A stretch of DNA of 64,000 nt from Telmatactis stephensoni (taxonomy: Eukaryota > Cnidaria > Anthozoa > Actiniaria > Isophelliidae), in the NCBI GenBank assembly GCA_029948255.1, contig JALIZF010001333.1:124001-188000 (forward strand), written 5' to 3'. Below, in pieces: positions 22,996 to 34,205 of this stretch (positions are counted from its first letter, which is position 1; the number at the start of each line of letters is the position of its first letter). The translations under genes were made by a program, and so were the position numbers. The notes under the pieces are model-generated. The model worked only from the letters and a program-made list of their open reading frames with translations, was not told the DNA's origin and ran no database searches.

Positions 22996-24737
22996 CAATT
23001 AGAACAATTTCTGATCGCATGTACATACTAAAATTAAGTTTACAGTACGTTCAGATAGCATGCTGCTTCTTATATCACTGGTAAACAACTTACAACTTCC
23101 TATGATAAAGAAGTGAACGACTTCATCCCAAGCTCGAACTGACTGATATTTGTTGCTTTGAAGACAACTCGGCACTAATTCGAAGTTTTTCTTTGAAGAA
23201 GAATTCCCACCACTGATAATTCCTAAAGGCAAACGCACCAATACTGTTTGTACATAAATACTGGGAGCACGTTTAAAAATGTACAGTTGCCAAATCTGTA
23301 AGCTACTGGCAGCTGTTTTAGAAATGTCACTTGAAGTAATTATCAAACCCCATTTTAGGATCATCTGATCTATCTCTTGAGAATATCACAAAAAAAGATC
23401 TTGTTTACGGACCAAATTTGCGGGCGGAACACGTAAACAATGTCACTAGCTTTGAACGCCCCACAAGGAAGATCGAAGAACTAATCCCGCTTAGTCACCT
23501 GCTAAACCTAATTGGCGTTTTTTCAGAAGATCAGATATTTACAGCCAACGATGTTCACTGCTTACACAATTAAGAACTGTCTTGCTGGTACGTTTATTTG
23601 ATGTATGTTTAATTATTTTAAAGCCGAGGAAGCGTCAGTTTATGTATATTGAACTTTTTGAATTTGAAGTCGGCGTAGCTAATATAGAGGTCTCTCAAAC
23701 TTGATTTACATGGATTTAGTCGTTTATTCATTTATAATATACTGAGAGATTCAATTCGAAGAGAAATCATATGTAAACAAACACTATTGTAGTGGTCTGG
23801 TTTTTAAGACAATAACATAAACATGTGGAAAAACCGTGTTTATATGTTGAATTTTTTGCAGTTAAAATGAGTCTTAGCTGATGAAGGTATCTCGAACTCT
23901 GTCACATGTTATTGTATGAGGATATAAATTCAAAGATAAAATTATATAAAGGTGTCAATAAAAGTGGCAATAATACGTACAGGTGTTCTATTTTGGGGAG
24001 GACAAATAACATAAAAATATGTATAAAGGCAGAGGTTGTTTACATAATGAGTTCAGTTGTCGCATTCGGCATCGTAGCTGAAATTTGGATAATACTATGT
24101 CCATCATATATCCATGACAAGCAATTAAATTAGTCGAAGAAAATTTCTAAATAAGGTAACAATATCACTGAAATTCTTTATTCTCCTAGAAAAATGATAG
24201 ATATTGAAATAGTGGTTGGGGGTCAAACGAAAAGTACAGGAATTTTGGCTACAATTAAGATGTGAAGCTGTTTCGAGTTTCTATTCAAGGAAGTTTTAAG
24301 ACGATACATGCTTTAAATAATCTATGACATTGGGTTGTTCTATTTTGAAATAATAACTCGTGTTCTTAATATAAAATATTTCTAAGTATGCGGCTGCCAT
24401 TGAGTTTTTTACAAAAAAATAACCGCACTATATTACGTCATGTTCTGTTCATAGCAGAACCATTGTACAACTTTTTCATTTTAAGTCGTTTTTCTTGCGA
24501 TTAACACCTTAATTCGTGCTCAATAAAAGAATCCATGAATGAAGTGAAACATAAAATATTAACCCAACAGTCTTTACGTGGGAACATAGACTCACATATT
24601 CACGAAAAGCAACTAACTCTTTTGAAGCTTTGATTTGCTAGCTAGTGATCAGCTTAAACTGAAAAATCTTAATAAGTTTTCATAAATATGCTCGCCTTTT
24701 CGTGTCGCAATGTTTTACAGAAAGATCTCTGTCAGAT
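22996..24737. other. Intergenic, nothing recognised
   Basis: A 121-codon minus-strand frame at 22999-23364 has no recognisable domain, splice context or homologue and is not called. Confidence 0.4.
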
Positions 24738-24981
24738 ATGATAGGAAATATCTGGGAAATATCTAGGAAATTGCATTTTCTTATAATAGGAACTGGACAA
24801 AATGTAATGAGGAAAATACATTTTCCTATATGTTTCCTGTCATAGGAAAATGAAAAGGTAGGAAATATCTAGGAAAATGCAATTTTCTATGATAGGAAAT
24901 ATCTAGGCAGATGTATTTTCCTACATTTTGTCCAGTTCCTATCATAAGAAAATGCAGTTTCCTATAGAAATTTCCTATCAT
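24738..24981. repeat. Fold-back rich in TAGGAAAT motifs
   Basis: Arms from ATGATAGGAAAT to its reverse complement pair around a centre near 24845. ATAGGAACTGGACAAAATGT at 24787 faces its complement near 24913. The internal GGAAATATCTAGG motif recurs, so both tandem and inverted structure is present. Confidence 0.8.
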
Positions 24982-25430
24982 AGAATGGGTAAAATTCCGG
25001 TGCAGTAAACAAACAAACAAGCGAACGAACAAATGAATGTCTGAATAAATAAATCCATGAATGAAAAAATGTTTGAATGAAAAAAGTAAGCTACCACAAC
25101 ACTGAACAACAACTTCTATATACGTCAGGCAATACCGGCAAGATTTAACCGCCATTATCAAGGCGGCCACATCTGATGTCAGATAATGATGAGGTCGTGT
25201 GGCTTCCTGACTTAATAATTAGACCGGGCTGGCTAAATTGTGGTTTAAAGCAAAAACAACGCATTCATCAATGAAAAAAATTCAGCGATACAATTAAGTG
25301 ATAGTGCTTTCAGAACTGTCATAGAAACTCACGAAAACCGCAATCATCCGTTAATCCTTTCCAAATAGAAATCCCAGTTATGTTATTGTTCCTTTGTTAG
25401 TTTATAAGTGATTCTTATCATAAAGGCAGT

Positions 25431-25723
25431 TAGAGCGATAGCACTAAAACCGTGAAACAAGTACTAACTAAAAAGTACAAATAGTGCTAATGAAACAATA
25501 GAAAACAAAGGGTTTTGCTATATACTATTTGTCTCTATTTAGTTACTAAGTTATTTCACGGTTTAAGTGTTAGAGTACAAATACTAAAAGTGTGCAACAT
25601 GAATAGTACTAAATAGTGCTAAATCATGCAAATTCTTTTGTTTTCTATTGTTTAATCAGTGCTATTTAGTACTAAATAGTGCAAAGTATTGCACACTTTT
25701 AGTGTTTGTACTCTATCGCTCTA
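25431..25723. mobile_element. MITE with TAGAGCGATAG ends (293 bp)
   Basis: TAGAGCGATAG at the left end is complemented by CTATCGCTCTA at the right. Most of the interior is also self-complementary (AGTACAAATA, GAAACAATAGAAAACAAA). Confidence 0.75.
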
Positions 25724-26079
25724 TAGGAAATATTTTCAACACATAATGAAATAGAATACGTTAGTGTTTCCACATTCGTTCTCTGCTTTATCCAGAACTC
25801 TATTTCAGTGCGAGGAATGGTGTAAGTAATGCAAGGAAGTGGTCAGATTGACGTAATAACAATTAAAGTCCAACTTTTAACCAAAACAGCTATATTTGTA
25901 AAGCCAAACCATAGGAAGTATTTGTTAGTCATGCATTATAAAACATACTACTATTTATAAACTTGTTTTGTCTCCAGTTTGAGGATGACGTTGGTGCGAG
26001 TAATGGCGGGAATATAATTGTTTTGAGTGACCTCATGACAATTAAAGTCAAAGCAAAGAAAAGTTGCTCATGTACTACT

Positions 26080-26219
26080 GGGTTTCATCCATTCCTTTGG
26101 GAATTCAGAAGAAAATAGAGCTAACGGTAGCCATGTTGAATGAACAAACAAGCGACGCTAATGAGAAATCTTTTGTTGAAGTTCATCCAAGATGGCTGCC
26201 GTGACGTCACATGCAACCC
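26080..26219. mobile_element. CRE/YY1-motif MITE, copy 3 (inverted)
   Basis: This is the reverse complement of 15600-15741, including CTAATGAGAAATCTTTTGTT and GCCGTGACGTCACATGCA. Ends are GGGTTTCAT and ATGCAACCC. Confidence 0.75.
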
Positions 26220-28195
26220 AAGAATATAGATGACACTGAAGAAATTACCATTTTTTTCTTTGCCAATTAAGTTGACTTGTTGTCAAGGTAAAGATTTCTT
26301 GTCTAGACTGACAACAAGGCTGGAAACTTGACAAGTATTTCGTCTTCCAAGGAAACTTGTTTATCGTCTACAAAAGTATGGTTTTCTTAACACGGAGAAG
26401 GTGCTAATGAAAACTTGTTGATCTGATGGAAATGAAAGCTTGCCAAAGAAACTTGAAACCAGAAAAGCATGAAACTTCGGAAACCAGAAAAGAAACTTGA
26501 AACCAGAAAAACTTGCTGATTGCTCGTGTAGCTTAATTTTCAAATCCGGTCAGTAATGTAATCAGAGGATTATTAAAATTCAGTCAACTATTTGTCGTAG
26601 TTGGCTCAAAAACTAATGCTCTTGGCCGAGGAAAGTTCTTATATGCTCGCAAATGATTTGATTTGAATTTCTTATTATTTACTTTTGTTATTAGCATAAA
26701 ATAATGAATTCTGTCGTTAATGAGTATTTTAAACAAAAGAACTACAAGACCAGATTTGATGGAAGCCAAAATAATAATATGAACTCATTATATCAACCTC
26801 GTTATCTATAAAAAGGCATCAGAAAATTATAGATAGATAACAATTTCACTACTTAGTGTTTTGCCGTGTTTTCATTTGAAAACACTAACACTACCTTAAG
26901 CCTATAAGTCACCCGAATGCCTGGACGACATTTTGATGATTCGCTTCAATTCGCTAACTGATTAAGGTAACAACAATCGAAATTGATCATAAATGATCAA
27001 AACTTGTGGTCAACTCTGTCAAAAAACCTGCGCGTTTAAGGTCTTTGTCAACAACCACTTATCGTATTAAATATACTTATATAGGTGCTCTACTAATCTG
27101 TCATAATCTAAACACGCTACCGTTTTCATGTTTATTTGATAAAGCCCCATCCTCGTCGTCTAACATTTCGTTAAGGTTATAAGAAGCCTTTAACCAGTCT
27201 TCGAAATATATAAACTGGAAGAAGGTTAAGCTATGGAGTTTGACCAAGTTTCAATCCTTGGCTCAACGGCCGATCGAGAGGCGTTATAAAGACCATTTCA
27301 TGTTTTCGAAGCCCACATCCTTTTAAGTTGAAAATGTATCACCAAGGTGTTCTTCTTACACAAGTTCTTTTACCTACTTTCTTCGCTTGCTTCCTCCAAA
27401 CAAGAATAGAAGTCAGTCTTCATCCTCTTTCAGGTCTATCATGATACTGAGCTTCATATGTAATTAATGATTCAGCTGACTATGCAAGCTTTAAGAGGAT
27501 CCAAAGAGGACATGGCTGAGTGATTCAATTCATAATGATCTGACTGACCAATTAATTAACAATGCGCCTAAGAACTAGTTCTCTATTATTCTGCGTCAAT
27601 TCAAACTTCTCATCATTATTAGAAGTCTTGGTTTTCAAATTGATAATATATTAACACAGTTTTAAAGTAATATCTATAAAAACCCCGTTTTGAAACAAAA
27701 AGTTTCTTTTTTGTACTAAATTAGGATCTTGTCCATTAATTCATAAGCGTTCAAAACAATAGCCAAGAGGCGCTTCCAATTTGCCATGTTCTCAATATTG
27801 AAATTCTGTTATATTAAAACTCAAGAAATTTTCATGTAAAGAGAATAAGATATTAAATAGAAACAAATGCGCCGACGACTTTTGAAGTAATGGGAGACTT
27901 ACCAAATGAGATGTGCGGTTTAAACAATATCACAATTGGCAACTTTCTGCATTCTCCTTTTTGTAAATTTACCTATATATTAAGCTGCAGAATGTTTGTC
28001 TTTCTTTGAAACCTTTGAAACCATTCCTTGCCGTTTTCTAGCTGCCTAGTTCTTACTCGGAGTCATCATTACAAGCAGTAGAAAATATATGCAAATATTT
28101 AGACTACTCAAAACAATAGAAGTCAGACACGTAACGTGAGTCGAGGCTCTGGCACTCAAGGAATATATGGAAGCCCAAACATCAGAATTTCACTT
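26220..28195. other. Intergenic, nothing recognised
   Basis: A locally repetitive GAAACTTG-rich patch at about 26400-26520 is the only structure noted. Confidence 0.4.
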
Positions 28196-28335
28196 CTTTT
28201 TTGTTTTTGTTTTTATCGTTTGTCTGATTTTTTTTGTTTTGTTTTTTGTTTTGTTTTGTTTGTTTGTTTGCTTTGTTTTGTTTTGTTTGTTTGTTTGTTT
28301 GTTTGTTTGTTTGTTTTGTTTTGTTTGTCTTGTTT
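28196..28335. repeat. (TTTTG)n/(TTTG)n microsatellite
   Basis: A long T/G simple repeat. The open frames on both strands here are artefacts of a stop-free repeat. Confidence 0.95.
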
Positions 28336-29672
28336 TGATCCCATAGATTAAAACTCGTAAACACCGCGCGCGTCCGTTGCACCTCGTGACAAAGTACTAT
28401 GACTCGACTTATATAAAATCCTTCAAGCTACCTTGTATGCCTTGCAGAGACTTTAATTTAATACCCAGTTGTGATGCAACCAAGTCTAAGGGATCGGGAG
28501 AGAAAAAAATTGTGCACCACATATAGAAAAGCAAAATATCAAATTATAAAAGCCGAAATAACTCTGAGAGTGAGTCAAAACCTCTGGTCTCCAGGGTAGT
28601 GAGTCGGTTAGTTTAGTTTAGTTTATTAATGAGCTTTCCCTTCCTATGAAACCAGGAACACCATAACAGCTAAGTTACGCCAATTACTGTGGCCCCTGTA
28701 GTGTAGTAGGCCATACCACACACCGGGATCTCTCTACTGTTCCTGAATAGTCATTAGGGTACAAAAAGGACTGAAAAGCAAAACAGAAGCAAATCAAAGG
28801 AATATTGTACTTCACCTGAAAGGTCTCTCTGCCGTTTACGAGGATCTAGAAACTTTCCAGGATGTGAAAACACTTTAGACAACAAGACATATTTGCTTTG
28901 CGGTACTTTTCCATAAAAAGCTATAAAACGATGGCGGAAATGTAGTGTGATAGCCCGGCATCATCTTCTCGTGTGTTTTGACAAGAAAACATTAAGTAAA
29001 AAGGATTTTGACATTTCCGTTACCAAACTGTCGTAAGACTGGTTTTCACTAGCAACGCAAACACTGCAAAACTCGAGTTGTTATCACCGAGTGCGAGTGC
29101 AAGCACAGAGACAAGAAAAAGGAACGTTTATTTATCCATATGTGTGCGTGATCACAGTGAGATCCAGCCGGCTTTTTTTTAATTTAATAGACTCTAAGTC
29201 TATGCCAAGCTAAGCTCCAAAAGGATTTACAAATATTTGGATGGTCAAGTTGATTGGTCCAATCGTTGATCATGTGTAACGTCATATCCGTCGTGTCTCA
29301 GTTTTTTATTCCAAACCAAGATAAAGTAATATCATTGAAACCACTTTTGGACTTAAGCCTGCCCTCGAAAACCATGAAACTCAGCTTAGAGTCCGAGTCC
29401 CCACACTTTGGGCAATTTGTCTTGTTTATATCAATAATAGATATACCTAGAATCCCTCGGTATCCCATTCAAAAGAAGATGCAATATTTGTATCATTTTG
29501 GTATTCTTGATGCAGCTGTAGCTATATATAATCATACTATTTTGAATCTAAAATTCTTCAGTGAAATGCCTAATGAAGTGATCCAAAGAACTAATTATAA
29601 CTGGACTATTGTCAAGGCTTTTATGAGTCTTATCCGTGGCCTGGTACCGAAATTAAAATAGAGCTGGGGGAC
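28336..29672. other. Intergenic, one unassigned ORF
   Basis: A 135-codon plus-strand frame at 29254-29661 has no recognisable domain or splice context and is not called as a gene. The stretch 28600-28760 looks repeat-derived (TTTAG units, GGATCTCTCTACTG) but no second copy was found. Confidence 0.35.
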
Positions 29673-29987
29673 ACTAGTAAAAAACGTCTGCGCATGCGTA
29701 CATATTACGATGTTTTCTTAAGACATGCATGTGTGAGTTTTAGCATGAGATGAAATGCTCGTGTTCTCGGTGTATACATAAAATTTCTCTTGTGTACTTT
29801 TGTGAGACAAAGATACTGCCTTCATAACGACATTATGTGAATACTGGCCTTAAGTTTCAAGTACCGACCTTAAGTTTTGACATTTTGTGACAACCATTGT
29901 TGAAGGCAAGCGTAAAAGCGAAATTTCCATAAGTTTACAAAAAGCACAAAGACGTGACTACGAGCATGCGCAAACGTTTTTCACTAG
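29673..29987. mobile_element. MITE, AAAACGTCTGCGCATGC family, copy 2 (inverted)
   Basis: It begins CTAGTAAAAAACGTCTGCGC and ends with GCATGCGCAAACGTTTTTCA followed by CTAG. The right half is the reverse complement of the left half of 10834-11137. Confidence 0.8.
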
Positions 29988-31959
29988 AGTCGAGCTGGGA
30001 GTCTTGTGCGGTAAACCAGTATTCCAGAGGCCTTAAATATGTTATTCAACACTGGAAATTAATTTTTAATCTTCAAAAACATTGGAAATTAATTATTAAC
30101 TATAACAGGAAGAAGTTAACTGTTACTGTAAAAAAAAGCCAAAATAGTAACGTTAACCCTTAACCGTAAAAGCCCCCGCCCTGTGGAGACCCTATTATTA
30201 CTCATAATTAAAAGATGATGTTTTTGTTTTTCGAAAATATCACAGATTTATCTCAAAACTTCATTTTATCTAAATCTTTAAGTGTTCTATTTGCAAAGAG
30301 CACCCTCGTCTTGATGCTTTAAGGCTCTTGAAATATTACGGGTCCAGCTTATTTGGGCAATAATTTTAGCCCCCTTCCTTAGACTAGAACTCGTTTCGAT
30401 TTTCTAATTTCGAATGAGGGCAATAAAAACAATGTTTGTACTAAAAAGTCGGTCCCGTGCGAAGTTGAAGCTATTACGAGAAACCTCTTTTGTTATATCA
30501 TGGCAATGTTTTATTCCGTCTCCTGTTTGTAAAGAAAGTTTTATTAAAACTTGTAGGTTTTTTTACTGTAATAAAAAAATAGACAATGTCGAACTAGGAT
30601 TTTTCCATAACTGCCTTCCTCGACCTTTAATTACACGTAAGAATAAAAACAACTTAACAGCTTGAACTGTCTTGTGAGCTAGCCGAAAGAAATAAGATGG
30701 AAAACCAAGGTCAAACATAGCCGTTATTTTAAGTAGTTGCTCCGCATGTTATCCCTTTCAGCTGCACTGTTCACCAAAGTGAATACCATCTGCAAAGTAC
30801 CCCTAATGATTTCAAACAAACATCTTAATGTTTTTTTTTAACGAGTTTAAATTTGAACCAATTTGAACCGTTTGGGACGCCATCATCAATGAATCTAAAT
30901 CCAGTTATTTGTGGTTCCAAATTTTGTTATTAATTCATTCGCGAGATATGTTTTCGAAGTTGAACGTACCGTCTTATGTAAACAAACTGTTTCAGCTAAT
31001 ACATGCCTATTTTAATACTATTCTCTAGATTTTCATATTTGTTTTTTGGATTGTACAATTATCGAGGAACAGTTCAAAATAAATGTCAAATTGAAATATT
31101 AGAAAGCTCTTACTCTCAAACACCTCGAATGAATTCACATTTCCAGTAATCTCGAAGTAACACGTTTTGATGAATGGACGATGAATTCAATAGTTAGTTC
31201 TTTTCACCTTATGCTCACTCAAATTAATTTAAACGCCGGTTTAATTTGAATTCGCTTTGATTATTGTTTACTTTAGTCTCAGTTTCTTGTTTCCATCTTA
31301 CTGAGATGGATGGATTCCTGGATGTTTTTACTATTCTTTCAATTTGGAATAAACTCACTATTTACTAAATAAACGGAGAAAATGTTATGATAAGTCAAAA
31401 AAAATTATAAAAATATTGTTAATGATAATGTGTTTTTAGCTACCGTAGAGTTACGTTACACTTATTCTAAATTCAAGGAAAAGAATAAAAGAGGTTGTAA
31501 AGATGGTAAAATTTTCTATACTTACGGAAGTGATTTCAGAAATCAGTTGTACAACTTGGATAAGATATCGAAGCTGTCTATCAGAGGATATTCGGTTAAA
31601 ATCCAGTGTGATCCAAAAATCACTCAGACAACATCGCGGCATGACGTGATTTTTAAAGACACGAGCCAAGCACTAATAGCGAAACGATTTTGCATAACAA
31701 ATTCTCGCATGATTAATTTTCATCTGGGATCATTTTTGTGAAGAGAATTTTACCTTTCGGAACTTCATTCAATTGTTGTAATGGAAGACCAGAACGATAC
31801 CTATCCGGCGGCTGTTTAATTTCGTGATAGAAAGAGTTCATGGCGATTAAAAAAGGCTAGGCTAGTGACGTACATTTATTTAGTGGTCAAAAAATTGTAG
31901 ACGATAAGTAAAAGAAACGAGACAAATAATAAAGGTTTGATTTTTTCGTGGTTGGTGAT
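29988..31959. other. Intergenic, nothing recognised
   Basis: A 103-codon frame at 31430-31741 shows no domain and is not called. Confidence 0.35.
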
Positions 31960-32400
31960 TTGGATTTTCGTTTTTGATTGGTTATTTCCAAAACTGAAAT
32001 ACAACTATTAATAAAGACGTTTTAGTCAAAAAAACAACTGTAGCAAAAATTGGCCTTTGTTTTTTTTCGATATCAACAACAACTAGTGATTTTTTATTAA
32101 AAAACAACTTAAGATTTGGCAGAGGCGTTTCTAACAATAGTATTGTTTGAATATCGGCTGGCATCGGCAAAATGGGGCTTGTAAATGCAATTGATCTAAA
32201 GCACCATCAAATTCTAGAATAATTGAGTTAGTTTTAGTGTTAAAAACGATAAAATTGGTGCAAACTCGCTTGAATTATGCTGAAGCCACCATATTAAACA
32301 ATAATTGTAATAATCACTACCAATATGAAAGGAAATAGTTTATTTCCACTCGATAAGTTTGCCTCACATCATTGACGCAAAGCGAGCGAGTTCAAAATTT
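31960..32400 (+). repeat. Diverged direct duplicate of 33880-34205
   Basis: The shared order of blocks is an AGATTTG-rich stretch, ATAGT-T-GTTTGAATATC, AGTTTT(A/G)GTGTTAA-GACGATAA, CTCGCTTGAA, AACAATAAT and CACTCG-TAA. Similarity is partial, so it is an old duplication or a low-copy repeat. Confidence 0.5.
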
Positions 32401-32550
32401 CGTAAAAAAATCGCTTGAATTATGTCGTAGCCACTTTGAAAATATCTTTACTGCACGACATTAATATTTCATTAATATTTGACCATCATGATATATGGCA
32501 TCATTGATTGGTCCATCGTGACTAGCAGGGCGGGCGGGGCGACCACTTCT

Positions 32551-32965
32551 TTTTTGTCTGTCTGTCTGTATGTCTCTGTCTGTCTATTCTGTCTCTTTGT
32601 CTGCCTGCCAATTCTTGGTTTGCAACCATTCCCAGGAGAGTGAATTAGACAAAAGGTCCACCAGTCACGGTAGTGGTTTTCTTTTGTCAAGTTCACCAGC
32701 ATAGCGGCCGTTTCTTTTGTTCAATTCAATCTCTTGGGAATGGTTGCTACCTGCCTGCCTGCCTGTCTGCCTGCCAGTCTGTCTCTCTGTTTGCGTGTTT
32801 GTTTGTTTGTTTGCTTGTTTGCTTGTTTGCTTGCAATTGTTTGCTTGTTTGCTTGTTTGCTTGTTTGTTTGTTTGTTCGTTCGTTCGTTCGTTCGTTCGT
32901 TCGTTCGTTCGTTCGTTCGTTCGTTTGTTTGTTTGTTTGTTCGTTTGCTTGTTTGTTTTCTTGTT
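32551..32965. repeat. Compound microsatellite: (TGTC)n, (TGCC)n, (TTTG)n, (TTCG)n
   Basis: TGTC units at 32551-32612 are followed by TGCC/TGTC, TTTG/CTTG and a pure TTCG block at about 32877-32922. Short inverted flanks (GCAACCATTCCCA and TGGGAATGGTTGC) bracket the middle. Long Cys/Leu/Arg/Ser frames here are artefacts. Confidence 0.95.
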
Positions 32966-33019
32966 TATTTTATGAGTCATGGATTTTATCCGACATTGGT
33001 CCTCGTGAGTCAAAGTCAT

Positions 33020-33879
33020 CCAAGGTCCTTCCAGCGAGCAAATTTTCTATGACAAATTATATTTCACAAATATTTTTTTGCTCGTGTTCATGAGAAAATT
33101 TGACCAAATTTCATATAAAAAATTCATTTTTTCATATGAAATTTGCTCTTGCAGACGGGGAAAATCTATTTGTCAGAGAAAATGTGTTCGTGTAAAAAGA
33201 CCTTTATTCCTATACGAGCTTTTCAGGACTTACTAATATATCTAGAACATAAACTTGCTTAAAAGCAGGCAGTTACTCAGTAAAAATATATTATTCTATT
33301 ATGATTTCTACCTTTTCTAATTTCGGTGTTTTTGTTTCATTTGATGGGTGTCAAAACAGTCGAACTGTCACAAAATGAATTCCCCACGTGTTGGTATTTG
33401 AATAAATTATCTTTGAGTCGGGGTAAGGGTTTGAAACACAGTCGATCATTCTTATATCCATTATCATTTTTCTTTCAAGAATTATTCCATTATGTCTTAA
33501 TATTCATTTTGAGGAAGTTCATATCATGATAAAGGAGTTTAGTTCGTTCGACGGTTTGTCGAGAATGAATAAGAATGAAAAAGTGCGAATTTTTGAAAAT
33601 GTGTCATTTAGACGCTTTTGGATCTCTTCGATTAAAAGTTATTTGCAAAGTACGTAATTCTTAAAGTTACGAACCTAGTGAGCGTTAAATAGCAGAGTTA
33701 TGAATAGTAAGCAATCCGCGACATACATGCTGGCCTATGAATATTTTCTAAATTGGTGAACCGTTGCTGCTCTGTGATGCTGTGTTTAGTACACGTAAAC
33801 ATTTTTGTTTTCGATTTTTGACCTAAGCTGTCACGTAAATTCGGCTTCAACAATTTTATTTTTTGCTCCGTCAAAACAT
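33020..33879. other. Intergenic, nothing recognised
   Basis: No gene or repeat copy was identified. Confidence 0.4.
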
Positions 33880-34205
33880 CGCTAAAGACCTAAAAAGTCT
33901 GTACACAAGATTTCAAAGAAATTTTATGAATTGATAAGATTTGACGAGGCCGGGAATTTGTAAAATAGTGTCGTTTGAATATCATTTGGAATCCGCAAAT
34001 GCGGCTAAATCGATCAATAATAATTGGATAAGTTTTGGTGTTAAGGACGATAAAATTGGAGCATTATTGACACGAAGCGAGCTAGTAAGAAATTTGCGAA
34101 AACTCGCTTGAACTGTGCCAGAGCCACCTTAAACAATAATCATATATGCATCATCATTATAAAAGGAAAAAGTTAATTTGCACTCGGTAAATCGCCTTAC
34201 ATCTA
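33880..34205 (+). repeat. Diverged direct duplicate of 31960-32400
   Basis: Partner of the earlier copy; the same blocks appear in the same order with many substitutions. Confidence 0.5.

Noticed and set aside
22999..23364. 121-codon minus-strand ORF
   Set aside because: No recognisable family and no exon context; adjacent to an old tandem repeat.
29254..29661. 135-codon plus-strand ORF
   Set aside because: No domain, no splice signals and no conserved pattern recognised; AT-rich DNA of this length yields such frames by chance. A database search could reverse this.
31430..31741. 103-codon plus-strand ORF rich in Lys/Arg
   Set aside because: No family recognised; an overlapping minus-strand ORF exists with equal claim.
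32673..33093. Cys/Leu/Arg/Ser-rich ORFs of 90-119 codons
   Set aside because: They are translations of TTTG/TTCG/TGCC microsatellite in several frames at once.
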